DNA of 64,000 nt, taken from assembly GCF_013409065.1 (NCBI RefSeq), contig NZ_JACBZP010000001.1, positions 558,001 to 622,000 of the forward strand, written 5' to 3'. Below, one piece after another: positions 43,621 to 52,566 of this stretch. A program made the translations under genes and the position numbers. The notes beneath the pieces are model-generated. The model saw only the letters and a program-made list of their open reading frames with translations. It did not search any database and was not told the origin of the DNA. How positions within the stretch are numbered: position 1 is the stretch's first letter; each line of letters opens with the position of its first letter. Source of the DNA: Spelaeicoccus albus. Its GTDB lineage: Bacteria; Actinomycetota; Actinomycetes; Actinomycetales; Brevibacteriaceae.

Positions 43621-44091
43621 TCACAGGCCGTCCGCCGGCGGTAGCCGGGGTTCCGTGTCGAGGGTGATCTCCAGGCCGACGGCCGGGCCACCGTGCTTAC
43701 GGGACGCGCCGATGAGGAGCATCAGATGGAACAGGCGAAATTGATTGTCGTACTTGGCCGTCATGGCGCGTGCGGCCGGGCGTAGTTCCGCTCTGGGCAG
43801 GACGCGTGCGCGCCCTGCGTGCCATCGTCCGAGCGGTTCGCCGTGGAACGTGGCTGCTGCGATCTCGACGTGGTCGTTGTGGTGAATGCGTCTGACTTTC
43901 CACGACCGGCTGGGTGTCACGGCGTACCATCGCCCGTTCGCTGGTGCGAGCCAGATCGGTGTCGACTTGGCGGACCCGTTACGTCGGAAAGTTCGAAGTG
44001 CGAAGAAGCGATCCTTGTGTGGATCAGTTCGAAACTGCAGGCCGGTCAAGCACCTCTTCAGCGTCCTTCGGACTATTTGACCGATGTGCAC
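43621..44091 (-). CDS. PPOX-type flavin/F420-dependent oxidoreductase
   Basis: 156 residues. A split-barrel FMN/F420-binding pattern (FRRNGSAKSTPIWLAPANGR; WKVRRIHHNDHVEIAAATF; GRARVLPRAELRPAARA). Last gene of the TetR-led operon. The ATG at 44091 gives a 68-bp overlap with the upstream gene; a TTG at 44049 inside it is a likely alternative start. Confidence 0.72.
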   Translation of the reverse strand: MHIGQIVRRTLKRCLTGLQFRTDPHKDRFFALRTFRRNGSAKSTPIWLAPANGRWYAVTPSRSWKVRRIHHNDHVEIAAATFHGEPLGRWHAGRARVLPRAELRPAARAMTAKYDNQFRLFHLMLLIGASRKHGGPAVGLEITLDTEPRLPPADGL

Positions 44092-45178
44092 TGTTCTTGT
44101 CCTTTCCTGGCGTGTTGTCGGAGATTGGATCGGCAGAAAGCGGGTGTGCCCTTTGCTGGTCGGACGATGCCGGCCGCGAGTCGAGTCGGCGTTGGTAGAG
44201 GGCGATGATCAAGGCCGCTTCGAGCAGAGCGAACACTGCAAGGGTGATGAGCTCGGCCGGGTTGGTCGACGCGAAAAGGGAGGCGCCGACAATGGTGTGT
44301 GCCAACAGTGCACCGCCGGCGACAGCGACGAGGTGGCGCCGACTCCATCCGGTACGTAAGGACGAGCGCCACAAAATCGTGAGTACGACAGCGGTGACGG
44401 CGAGGGAGCCCGCGATTTGGGCCAGGACGGGCCATCCCGCGCCGAAGAGGGGATGCGGGTCGCCGGCTGCGCCGAGTGGGGCGGTGAGCCGGAGCGCGAG
44501 CACCGTACCAGCGGCAACGGCGACGCCGATCAGCCACGGCGGAGGCGGAGTGCCGGGAACGATCGGCCGGTGGGTGGGCTTGGGAACGATCAGCAGCGCG
44601 GTGAGGCCCAGAGCCAGCACGACTGTTCCGGCGACGATGAGGTGCCCGACCGGTACGGCGTCGGCGGTGTTGGCGCCGGGCGCGTTGGGCGCGACGGCAA
44701 GGCGGAGGATCGCGACGCCGAGCAGGTAGGCAACGGCGGTGATTACGAGTCCACGGGTGCGAAGGTACGGTTGGTGTCGCCGGGCCGGGAACATCAGTTC
44801 GGTGATCAAGATCGGCACGGCGATGGTGAATGCCACGTGATAGATCATGTTGAACTCCGTGTAGGCCCAATTCACGCCGAGGACCCGGGCTCCCCACTGG
44901 GCGGCGTGGTAGGTGTGCGGGCTGAACATTGCGCGCAGACCGAATCCGTCCTCGACGACCTCGTAAGCGACGCCGAGCAACAGCAGACTCGCCCAGCCGC
45001 GGCCGGTGCGACGGACCAGCTCGCGAGCGAGTAGCGCGCCGCACCCATAGACCGGCACCAGGAATGGCAGCGCGTACGCGACTTGGATCGGTAGCGAGCC
45101 CCACGACAGCTCGGCCACCAACGGGGTGAGCACGATCAGCACCAGGATCGGCAGCATTGCGCGGGGCCGGTCAGACAT
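44024..45178 (-). CDS. Polytopic membrane protein, unknown family
   Basis: 384 residues with about ten hydrophobic helices and a long hydrophilic C-terminal tail (RLDSRPASSDQQRAHPLSAD). It begins 8 bp before the end of the upstream membrane-protein gene, so it is in the same operon. No transport signature recognised. Confidence 0.7.
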   Translation of the reverse strand: MSDRPRAMLPILVLIVLTPLVAELSWGSLPIQVAYALPFLVPVYGCGALLARELVRRTGRGWASLLLLGVAYEVVEDGFGLRAMFSPHTYHAAQWGARVLGVNWAYTEFNMIYHVAFTIAVPILITELMFPARRHQPYLRTRGLVITAVAYLLGVAILRLAVAPNAPGANTADAVPVGHLIVAGTVVLALGLTALLIVPKPTHRPIVPGTPPPPWLIGVAVAAGTVLALRLTAPLGAAGDPHPLFGAGWPVLAQIAGSLAVTAVVLTILWRSSLRTGWSRRHLVAVAGGALLAHTIVGASLFASTNPAELITLAVFALLEAALIIALYQRRLDSRPASSDQQRAHPLSADPISDNTPGKDKNSAHRSNSPKDAEEVLDRPAVSN

Positions 45179-45887
45179 CGAGACCTCCTATTTCGTCCGT
45201 TCGTTTTAGTCGAGCGGGTTTGGGATGGTAGAGCGCCGATGTCGGGTTGTACGCACCGGCGGCGCGGTAGTAGACGTTTGTCACGACGATGAGGACGGCT
45301 GAGGTGATCGCGTACATCGCAGCACTAATGGCGGGGACGACGTCGACGGGCAGGGTGTAGGCCATGACCACCCGGGCGGCAGAGTCGAGTAGGGTGCCGA
45401 GTCCCCAGAGAACCGTGGAGATTTGCCACATTCGACGAAAGCGCGGCGCACGTTCCCAGGCGGCGTCCCAATCGGCCGGCCAACCGAGCCGCCCTTCGAG
45501 AAGTGGTCGAGAGAACTGATAGGCCAGCGGCCGCCGCGCCCTGAGCGAGCCGAGGAACCAGACCCCCGTGACGGCGGTCAGCCAACCTTCTTTTGCCAGA
45601 AGGAACCGGGTGCTGCCGGTCAGCAGCGACACCCCGACGCTCAGCAGCATCGTACTCATCACGAACACCGCGATACCGTCCAGCCGGTGCTGCGTCGCCA
45701 CTACGACGACCGCGGTGATCCCGGAGGCGAGCGCACCCGCAAGCAGTGCGAGGTAGATGCTCACTCCAGCGCCGCGCAGCACATAGAACAACGTGAGTGG
45801 AACGACCAAGTCGAATACCATTCGTGCTGCGGCGAGCAATGCGCGACCAGTGCGTCGACCAGACTCCTGTGTGGTCGTCTGGTTCAC
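45171..45887 (-). CDS. VC0807-like membrane protein
   Basis: 238 residues with about six membrane helices; FDLVVPLTLFYVLRGAGVSI near the start and the SLRARRPLAYQFSRPLLEGR loop are typical of the VC0807-type family, whose function is unknown. It overlaps the TetR gene by 4 bp and follows it in one operon. Confidence 0.7.
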   Translation of the reverse strand: MNQTTTQESGRRTGRALLAAARMVFDLVVPLTLFYVLRGAGVSIYLALLAGALASGITAVVVVATQHRLDGIAVFVMSTMLLSVGVSLLTGSTRFLLAKEGWLTAVTGVWFLGSLRARRPLAYQFSRPLLEGRLGWPADWDAAWERAPRFRRMWQISTVLWGLGTLLDSAARVVMAYTLPVDVVPAISAAMYAITSAVLIVVTNVYYRAAGAYNPTSALYHPKPARLKRTDEIGGLDV

Positions 45888-46486
45888 GGCAGGGTCCGAG
45901 TAGTGCCGGCTTGGAACAGTTCCACGAGCTCGTGGGCGTAGTGGGCGCAGTCCAGGTCCGGCTTCGAGTCCAGCAGGAACGGCAGCCCATCCACCGCCCG
46001 CTGCACGACGGCGGCCATAATGACCGGGTCGAATTCTCCGAACTCACCGGCCGCCTGCCCGTCGCGCAAGATCTGCTCGACCGGAGAAATCACTCTGCGG
46101 TCGGCATCGGCGTCGTAATTCAGCCCTCCACCGAGCAAAATGGCCATCAGCGCCTTCATTTGCGCCCGATGAGTGTCGATAAAGCCCACTACCCCCTCGA
46201 TATAGGCACGCAAACGCGCCGGAGCGCCATCCCGGTCACGCAACTGCTCAGCCATGAAGGTCCCGATCGTACTCACCACGTCATTCGCCGCGGCAGTGAT
46301 CAACTCGTCCTTGCCGGCGAAATGATACGAGATCAACCGGGTACTGGACAGGCCCGCACGCTCTGCGATCCGCGCGAACGACGCCCGACCGTAGCCCTCC
46401 TCGGCAATCACAGTGATCGTCGCAGCCACGATCTGCGTGCGCCGTGCACTTGCCGCCGCAGATTTATCCGCATTCGTTACTCGCAC
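45884..46486 (-). CDS. TetR-family repressor of a membrane-protein operon
   Basis: 200 residues from GTG 46486. TetR helix-turn-helix: ATITVIAEEGYGRASFARIA, then ERAGLSSTRLISYHFAGKD. The start was chosen because one of two tandem operators overlaps it, so the longer upstream frame would run through regulatory DNA. First gene of a four-gene operon (TetR, two membrane proteins, PPOX). Confidence 0.86.
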   Translation of the reverse strand: MRVTNADKSAAASARRTQIVAATITVIAEEGYGRASFARIAERAGLSSTRLISYHFAGKDELITAAANDVVSTIGTFMAEQLRDRDGAPARLRAYIEGVVGFIDTHRAQMKALMAILLGGGLNYDADADRRVISPVEQILRDGQAAGEFGEFDPVIMAAVVQRAVDGLPFLLDSKPDLDCAHYAHELVELFQAGTTRTLP

Positions 46487-46512
46487 AAGTAAAAAGTTAC
46501 TTGGTGAAGTAA
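46477..46512 (-). promoter_or_regulatory. Tandem 16-bp operators of the TetR operon
   Basis: TTACTCGCACAAGTAA (46477-46492) and TTACTTGGTGAAGTAA (46497-46512) fit TTACT-N6-AGTAA, with centres 20 bp apart (about two helical turns). The first overlaps the TetR start codon. Confidence 0.72.
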
Positions 46513-46791
46513 AAAAATGCAATCCCGCTTTGTGTGACGTCCCAATGCTGAAACTGCCACTTGTAGAGATGCCGTCGAGTTTGGACGCGGCATGCCTGGA
46601 TAGATTGCACAAATGCTCGCTATCGCCGGAACTCGTGCAGAATACTTCCGGGGTTCAAATCAAACGCGGCAAATATGACCTTGGTTGCCTTCTCGGCCAA
46701 CTCGACGTGAATAGCAACCCATAAGCCGATCATTGACCGGTCGGGTTTGCCGACAGGTTGGATTCGTCGCCCGCATCTTCCGGAATGCCGT
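46513..46791. other. Gene-free stretch
   Basis: No supported gene between the TetR promoter and the SnoaL-like gene; it presumably holds the promoter of the TetR operon. Confidence 0.4.
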
Positions 46792-47223
46792 TTATCGATT
46801 GGCTTTGGTGATGGCGTTGGCGATGATGTGTTGCGTGCCGCGCCATCCCCAATAAATCCGGTGCCGTCGGATGAGTGCGCCGTCAAGTTCCATTACTTCA
46901 ACAAGGTCGAGCTGATCTCCGTCAGGTGTCTTTCGAGGATATTCCCAGGTCAGAGTCTCGCCGTCGAACATGAAATCCCCACTTCGATACAGTGAGGGCA
47001 ACTCGTCATCGGGGCGCCGCTTGGTGGCTTCAGCCACGAAGCGGTCGATTTCCTCCCGACCCTGAACAACACCGGTATCGATATCAAACATGCGGGGCAC
47101 CAGCGGGCTTTCCAACTCGGCGTCGTCGGCGTATAAAGCCGCCAACCCGTCCGCGTCCCGATCTTTGATGCGTTGATGCCACTGCTCAAATACGAATTTT
47201 GCTTGTTCTGCGGTAGCCGTCAT
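46792..47223 (-). CDS. SnoaL/NTF2-like protein
   Basis: 143 residues, NTF2-like cone fold: FEQWHQRIKDRDADGLAALY, DDAELESPLVPRMFDIDTGV and LVEVMELDGALIRRHRIYWG. Divergent from the ArsR gene by 96 bp. Such proteins can be isomerases/hydrolases or simply binders; no catalytic set is obvious. Confidence 0.82.
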   Translation of the reverse strand: MTATAEQAKFVFEQWHQRIKDRDADGLAALYADDAELESPLVPRMFDIDTGVVQGREEIDRFVAEATKRRPDDELPSLYRSGDFMFDGETLTWEYPRKTPDGDQLDLVEVMELDGALIRRHRIYWGWRGTQHIIANAITKANR

Positions 47224-47319
47224 GATCTTTTGGTTCCTCTCTCTCGTGACAGGGCTTTCTCACAATCCCACGCCAATAATTCAATGGTGGTGGAACTGTG
47301 ACCGCGCTACATTGAAACT

Positions 47320-48081
47320 ATGAGGAAATCGTCTGATCCGGTCGGGGTGACAGTCGGCGAGGCTGACGTTGCCTTTATCGCCGCGCTGGTCGGCGAACCC
47401 TCGCGCGCCAGAGTGCTCATGGCACTGGCCGACGGACGGGCATTGTCGGCTTCGGCACTGGCCACGGAAGCCGGAGTATCACGACAGACAGCCAGCGCCC
47501 ATCTGGCCAAACTAGTGCGAGGTGCCCTCATCACCGCCGAGGCAGCTGGCCGGCAACGCTATTACCGCCTCGCCGGACCCAACGTGGCGGACTTGGTTGA
47601 AGCCCTGGCCCGGCTCGCCCCTGCCGAATCAGTACGATCACTACGCCAAGGCAGCAAGGCGCGAGCTCTTCGGGCGGGTCGCACTTGTTACGATCACCTC
47701 GCAGGCAGGCTTGGTGTGGCTATCACGGATGCGTTGATCGCTCGCGACGCACTCGTCCCTATCGGCCGAGACCCTCATGCCAAACTCGGCGCCGGGCCGG
47801 TGGCATCCAACCCCTACCATCTCGGACCAGCCTCCGACGATATCTTCGACCGGCTCGGAATTAGCCTGGCGGAGGTGCGAGTGGTTAAGAGTCGACGACC
47901 GCTTTTACGGTTCTGTGTGGATTGGAGCGAGCAGCAACCACATTTGGCCGGTCGGCTCGGTGCCGTCCTCGCCACGACCCTCATCGACAACGGGTGGGTG
48001 ATGCGACGGCACCAACACCGAGCAGTTACTCTCACCGATCGAGGCGTAGCCGGGCTGACGGCTATTGGCTATATACCGTAA
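47320..48081 (+). CDS. ArsR-type regulator with long C-terminal domain
   Basis: 253 residues. The winged helix at ~20-90 (GEPSRARVLMALADGRALSA; LATEAGVSRQTASAHLAKLV; RQRYYRLAGP) is followed by a C-terminal region with a conserved His/Cys pattern (AGRTCYDHLAGRLGVAITDA) common in this ArsR subgroup. An inverted repeat TTCAATG/CATTGAA (47280-47286, 47310-47316) just before the ATG is a candidate operator for itself and the divergent SnoaL-like gene. Confidence 0.84.
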   Translation: MRKSSDPVGVTVGEADVAFIAALVGEPSRARVLMALADGRALSASALATEAGVSRQTASAHLAKLVRGALITAEAAGRQRYYRLAGPNVADLVEALARLAPAESVRSLRQGSKARALRAGRTCYDHLAGRLGVAITDALIARDALVPIGRDPHAKLGAGPVASNPYHLGPASDDIFDRLGISLAEVRVVKSRRPLLRFCVDWSEQQPHLAGRLGAVLATTLIDNGWVMRRHQHRAVTLTDRGVAGLTAIGYIP

Positions 48082-48645
48082 GCCGAACCGCATCCGGCGA
48101 CGACGGTGAACAATTCGAGCCTCGAGCCGATGAGCCACAAACCCCGTTCCGGTTGGCGATCCGCCTACCGGATGGGGGCGTGGCTCGATGGCGGTACGCA
48201 TGACTGCCATGCCTCGAACTCGGTTCTCCTGGGTGATCTCCACGGCAAGACAGACCTACGACCACTCACACCGACGGTTCGACCCAGCCAAAACGATCGC
48301 CGCAAGCCGGTCCGCTTACGGAACCACGAGCAGAGGTCGCGTTGGAGGGATTACAGCAGAAGCTGGGTCTTGAGTACGCCGGCGCCGTGGCGGTGCTGGA
48401 CTTACAGTTGCGACGTCTGACTAGCAGTGCGCGGGATCGAACCGCTGCGGAGTTAACGGAGGCCAACGCTCGTCTGCGCGCAGTGCGCCAACAGCCGGGA
48501 AATTGAATTGTGTAAGCCTATTTCACCATTGAGCGGGCCGGCCCCAATCGGTTCGGCTTGTGGGATGAACGTTGCATGGGTCGTCGCTCGCCATATGTGG
48601 GATTGCCCTGTGCTCGACCGTTATCGGGCGTCCCGGGCCCGCGCC
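48082..48645. other. Gene-poor stretch with an eroded coding remnant
   Basis: About 560 bp. The plus strand at ~48330-48507 reads as a coiled-coil-like fragment (ALEGLQQKLGLEYAGAVAVL; ELTEANARLRAVRQQPGN) with no credible start, probably the tail of a deleted gene. Nothing else supported. Confidence 0.4.
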
Positions 48646-49140
48646 TCAGGGTGAGTTCTGGTCGGCCAGCTTCTGCAGGAAGTGCGGCAATCGTCCGGCG
48701 CCGAAGTCGTAATACCGTACCCAGCTCGGTGAGATCGCGATGCGCGCCATCTGGTCGTACATGTTGCGCGAGTTCCGCTCGAACGCGGCAAGGGCTTCCG
48801 TGTCCATGATCTTCCCGGCGCCGGCGAGATACTCCCCGGTGAGACCCTCGACAATCTCGACGCTCGCTCGCCCGCGTATCGACAGCGTCCTTGCTTGATC
48901 GGGCGAGTCGCCGGCATCGATGCTTACGGCGACGTCCGGACGGGCCGACAGTGCCGTGACCTTGGGCGAGGTCGTCGCCGTGGAAATGACGACCTGCGCA
49001 CCGGTCCAGAAGAAGCCGACCGGGATGACTTTCGGCGTGTCATCTTTCCCGACGTACGCCAGATGGGCCAAACGACTCGAGGTGAGCAGCTCTTGGGCGC
49101 CGGGACTGGCGAGTTCGTAGTCTATGACCTGCTGTTTCAT
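48646..49140 (-). CDS. Pyridoxamine 5'-phosphate oxidase-like flavoprotein
   Basis: 164 residues, split-barrel: LTSSRLAHLAYVGKDDTPKV, SPKVTALSARPDVAVSID, ARTLSIRGRASVEIVEGL. ATG 49140 overlaps the SRPBCC stop by 4 bp. Third gene of an ArsR-SRPBCC-PPOX operon. Confidence 0.84.
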   Translation of the reverse strand: MKQQVIDYELASPGAQELLTSSRLAHLAYVGKDDTPKVIPVGFFWTGAQVVISTATTSPKVTALSARPDVAVSIDAGDSPDQARTLSIRGRASVEIVEGLTGEYLAGAGKIMDTEALAAFERNSRNMYDQMARIAISPSWVRYYDFGAGRLPHFLQKLADQNSP

Positions 49141-49592
49141 GCAGCAGGCCCGCCCAGGTGCTCGCTGAGAGAATCGAGCGTTGCGTCCCACCCGTCGTAA
49201 AAGTACCCATCGCCCTTCGCCCCGGTGACGCCGCGCAGCTCGAACGTCATCCGCGTGCCGTCGGCAACCGGTTCGAGAGTGACGGTCACGACCGGCGAGT
49301 CATCGGGATCGTCGTCCGGATTGCCCCAGGTGAATGCGAGACGTTCAAACGGGTCGACCGTCAGGTAGGTGCCTCCAGTGACGACTTTCTCGCCGGTAGC
49401 GTCGTTCACCATGGCGTACGTGTACCGGCCACCTACTCGCGCGTCGATGTCCACTGTCTCCCGGGGCGTGCTCGTCCCGCGCGGATGCCACCATTTCGCT
49501 ACCGAATCGGGGTCCGTCCACGCCGTCCAGATTTCCTCGCGAGTCGCGTCGAACGTGCGCACGAGCGTGAAGCCTTCGGTCGTATTGATCAT
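49137..49592 (-). CDS. SRPBCC/AHSA1-domain protein
   Basis: 151 residues with the helix-grip pattern: LVRTFDATREEIWTAWTDPD, AKWWHPRGTSTPRETVDI, GTRMTFELRGV. AHSA1-type proteins are routinely linked to ArsR regulators, as here (4-bp overlap). Ligand unknown. Confidence 0.9.
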   Translation of the reverse strand: MINTTEGFTLVRTFDATREEIWTAWTDPDSVAKWWHPRGTSTPRETVDIDARVGGRYTYAMVNDATGEKVVTGGTYLTVDPFERLAFTWGNPDDDPDDSPVVTVTLEPVADGTRMTFELRGVTGAKGDGYFYDGWDATLDSLSEHLGGPAA

Positions 49593-49957
49593 TGCTGTTC
49601 TCCTTCGTTCGGGTCGTGTGGTGCGTGGTCGTGCTCTCGGCGGCTGCGGAGGTGTTCGTCGAGCAGGTCGAACTTTTCGATCCACTCCGCGCGTTGTTGC
49701 TCGATCCATGCTGCCGCCTCGTCCAGGCTGGCGGTCTCCAGCGTGCAGTCGTTCCACTGTGCTCTACGGTCGCGCGTGACGAGCCCCGCCTTCTCGAGCA
49801 CCGCCAAATGCTGGGAGACGGCGGGCCTGCTGATCGAATAGTGCCCCGCCAGGTCACTCACGGTCAGGGAGCCGTTGCGGAGTCGGGTGAGAATATCTCG
49901 ACGTGTCGGATCGGCCAATGCGGCGAACGCCGTGCTGAGCCGATCCCGATTATTCAT
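49589..49957 (-). CDS. ArsR-family regulator
   Basis: 122 residues. The winged helix is ALADPTRRDILTRLRNGSLT, VSDLAGHYSISRPAVSQHLA, VLEKAGLVTRDRRAQW. It leads the ArsR-SRPBCC-PPOX operon and has two tandem palindromic sites directly upstream of its ATG, so autoregulation is expected. It lacks the Cys metal-binding motif of arsenic/cadmium sensors. Confidence 0.93.
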   Translation of the reverse strand: MNNRDRLSTAFAALADPTRRDILTRLRNGSLTVSDLAGHYSISRPAVSQHLAVLEKAGLVTRDRRAQWNDCTLETASLDEAAAWIEQQRAEWIEKFDLLDEHLRSRREHDHAPHDPNEGEQQ

Positions 49958-49990
49958 GTAAGTATTTCCTTACCGTAAGCAGTTGCTTAC
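49958..49990 (-). promoter_or_regulatory. Tandem 16-bp operators of the ArsR operon
   Basis: GTAAGTATTTCCTTAC (49958-49973) and GTAAGCAGTTGCTTAC (49975-49990) share GTAAG-N6-CTTAC; the second is a near-perfect palindrome. One base separates them and the first abuts the start codon. Confidence 0.75.
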
Positions 49991-50150
49991 ACATTAAAGA
50001 TGTCGGCCCCTGCTGTCAATATGTCGCGGGATGAAGTGACTGCGGGCCTGAAAACTCAACGGTAGGAAAATCTATGAATCGTCACGTGCGGTCGTGGCAT
50101 GATGTCGACATATCCGGACATCCACACCGACATATGAGGTAGTACGCCGA

Positions 50151-50656
50151 CACGGGAGGAAGTCATCGGGAAGGGTTCGGCGCGGGCGACGTCCCACCGG
50201 GCGGCCACGACCCGTGCACGGGAGTCTCGGTGCCGGCTGCGGTCGGCGGTCGTAGCGGCACTCGCTCTCTGGGGTCTGGGCTACGCCTGCTACCGGGCCT
50301 ACTACGCGGACGGTGGCGAAGTTGGGATGATCGGCCGTCCGGTCTCGGAGGGGCTGTTCCGGCGGGTCAACGCTACTGGTGCCGCCATCTTGCTGGTCGC
50401 CGCGGTGCTGCCGGTGGTGCTCTCCCGGGCGACGGCGCTGCGGACGACGATCCCGGTGGTGGGCTGGATCGGCGCGGTCGGCTGCTGCATGCACGCCCTG
50501 GTCGACGGCGTGCTGCGGTTGCTCAGCGTGACCGGGGTGCACCCGGCTCAGCTGCCTGAACAGTTCTGGCTGTCCTTCGACCGGCGCTCGGCCGATGTGC
50601 AGGACCTGCTCTTCAATGAGCCGTGGTTCTTCATCGAGGGAATGTTGGGGGCGGTT
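50151..50656 (+). pseudogene. Membrane protein gene cut by terminus copy B
   Basis: A frame encoding VVAALALWGLGYACYRAYYA, VGMIGRPVSEGLFRRVNATG and VVGWIGAVGCCMHALVDGVL (DUF3995-like small membrane protein) runs directly into the terminus copy at 50657 and loses its natural C-terminus after FFIEGMLGAV. No clear ATG/GTG start fits; a GGGAGGAA site sits at ~50153, so the 5' end may also be damaged. Confidence 0.55.
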
Positions 50657-50793
50657 GTCAGTTTCAGAAGTCGACGGCACGGCCTGCCGCGCAATTTCAG
50701 GGTTGTGCAGAGGACTGTTGACATTTATTTGTCAGAAGTCCCGTTCACAAGCGTGCGTTTTGCTCTGAAGTCCCATTCACGACACGGCACTCC
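50657..50793 (+). repeat. Internal copy of the element terminus (copy B)
   Basis: It starts GTCAGTTTCAGAAGTCGACG, identical to the right terminus over 25 bp, then matches the left terminus for ~130 bp. Same orientation as copy A. It truncates the upstream membrane-protein gene. No GCTTT flank, so it was not part of the insertion event that split the synthetase gene. Confidence 0.88.
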
Positions 50794-50936
50794 GCGCCAT
50801 GGCGATTCGGCTCTGTCAGTTGGGGTTCCTCTTACGGATGTACAAGTCGGGACTGGTCCTCGGGTGTTTCTGGTCTTCCGGCGCTCGGTCCAATATTGAG
50901 ATGCCGTCCTGGGCCACGCGCATGTACGGTGAAGCG

Positions 50937-51581
50937 ATGTTGAGCTTTGCACCGCTGCAAGTCCGAGTATCGACGCCGCGAATCGAGCTCGTTGGCGCTA
51001 CTGACGAGCTGCTCGAACAACTGCAGCCCCTCGTGCGTGATGGCAAAGCCAATGCGGACCCCGCACCCTATGACGACCCCATATCGCTTTACGAAGAAGA
51101 CCCGGCAGTTCGCGTACACAAGTGGCTGCAGGGCATATGGCGCGGCCGCGGGCACGCAGCCCCGGGCTCCTGGAGGCTGAACTTCGCCGTGGTGCTCGAT
51201 AGTCAACCAGTGGGAATGCAAGACCTGATCGGCGAAAACTTCGATACCTTCGGAACAGTGATGTCGTTCTCATGGCTGTCCACCGACATACGCCACCGTG
51301 GGATCGGCACAGAAATGCGTCAGGCAATTCTGCATCTGGCATTCGAGGGGCTTAAAGCCACAGAGGCAGCCTCCGATGCGTTCGTCGACAATGCCGGCTC
51401 CAACGGTGTATCGAGGGCTCTTGGGTACACGGAGAACGGTGTTGATTGGGCGACTCGCCGTGGCGAAGTGGGCCTGCTCCAACGATGGAGACTGACCCGC
51501 GACGACTGGCTTCCCCACCGCAGGACCGACATCCGGTTGCAGGGAGTGGGCGACTGCGCAGCAGCGCTCGGGATAGCTTAA
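50937..51581 (+). CDS. GNAT family acetyltransferase
   Basis: 214 residues. RimJ/RimL-like pattern: LNFAVVLDSQPVGMQDLIGE, FSWLSTDIRHRGIGTEMRQA, FVDNAGSNGVSRALGYTENG. It is the first gene after copy B, as another GNAT gene is the first after copy A. In-frame ATG at 50922 would add five residues. Confidence 0.85.
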   Translation: MLSFAPLQVRVSTPRIELVGATDELLEQLQPLVRDGKANADPAPYDDPISLYEEDPAVRVHKWLQGIWRGRGHAAPGSWRLNFAVVLDSQPVGMQDLIGENFDTFGTVMSFSWLSTDIRHRGIGTEMRQAILHLAFEGLKATEAASDAFVDNAGSNGVSRALGYTENGVDWATRRGEVGLLQRWRLTRDDWLPHRRTDIRLQGVGDCAAALGIA

Positions 51582-51713
51582 GTGTTCGCTGAGGGATGGC
51601 ATTTCGGCTACCGGTCCGCAAAGGAGATTCGGCGCTGAGCCGAACGGTTCGAACGGCCTCGCGTGGCTGGAACCAAGGCGATCGAAAGCGAGTATTCTCT
51701 CCGGAGAAGGGTG

Positions 51714-52361
51714 GTGGCCGCGTTGAAACGAGGTCGACACTTCTTTTGGGTGATCATGGTCGCCATGACGGTCATGGCCGCAGGCTGCGGTAACACTGGG
51801 ACTGAGGATAACGTCGCGTTTCCCACCACTTCGTCGCCAAACTCAAAGAGAACGACTCCTACGAGTTCACACAACAACACCAAATCTTTAGCGCTCACCT
51901 GTGACGATTCCAGTAGCACCACAGAATCCGATCGAACCGGCCGAGCCGCCGGATGGGGACTGGACCACTTCCAAAGGCATCAACAAGTACGAGTGAGCAA
52001 TCTACCCGCGGCAAAGACAGTGAACTTGCAGCCACCGGATGCGTTGAACGACTGGTACTTCTATAAGGGACCCATCACCGTTGCGCAGCGCCACACTCTG
52101 AGGTTGGTGGTCAGTAGCCCCTCCGACATTCACCTCGCTTTTGTTCCAGCCAAGTTCTGGACCGGTAATGCCGGGCCGGTCGATCTTGACGAATGGGTAG
52201 CCAACGAAACCGACTTCACGGGCCGCCCTTCTCGCAAGGGTTCCTGGTTCGGCGGACTATTAATCAAGGAGTCAGGCGGCTGTCTCGATTTGCACAGCGC
52301 CACACACGACGCCACAACTACGGTCCGGCTGAGCTATGACGCCGCTCTTTGCAACGGGTAG
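51714..52361 (+). CDS. Secreted lipoprotein of unknown function
   Basis: About 215 residues from GTG 51714 (GGAG 7 bases upstream). Signal peptide with lipobox MAAGC, then a Thr/Ser-rich linker (AFPTTSSPNSKRTTPTSSHN). The rest has no recognised domain; two Cys near the C-terminus (GGCLDLHS; ALCNG) could form a disulfide. Confidence 0.65.
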   Translation: MAALKRGRHFFWVIMVAMTVMAAGCGNTGTEDNVAFPTTSSPNSKRTTPTSSHNNTKSLALTCDDSSSTTESDRTGRAAGWGLDHFQRHQQVRVSNLPAAKTVNLQPPDALNDWYFYKGPITVAQRHTLRLVVSSPSDIHLAFVPAKFWTGNAGPVDLDEWVANETDFTGRPSRKGSWFGGLLIKESGGCLDLHSATHDATTTVRLSYDAALCNG

Positions 52362-52566
52362 CCGGCTGACACGACGAGGGCGTGTGCACCGACGAATTCG
52401 CCAGGCCCGCTCAAATGGCCGCTGAGCGCGGATGCACACACCCAATAAACACATTCCGCCTGTCCCGCAGCGGGATCCCTAATCGGAGCACTTGGCCTGC
52501 CGGAGCTGTCGAAGTCGCCTCCGGGTCGTCTGTGCCGTCGTAGACTGGAATCACGAGGTGAGGTCG

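Noticed and set aside
46477-46512. Short tandem repeats as a possible CRISPR-like array
   Set aside because: Only two 16-bp copies 20 bp apart, each palindromic and placed at a TetR start; this is an operator pair. No repeat-spacer array exists in the window.
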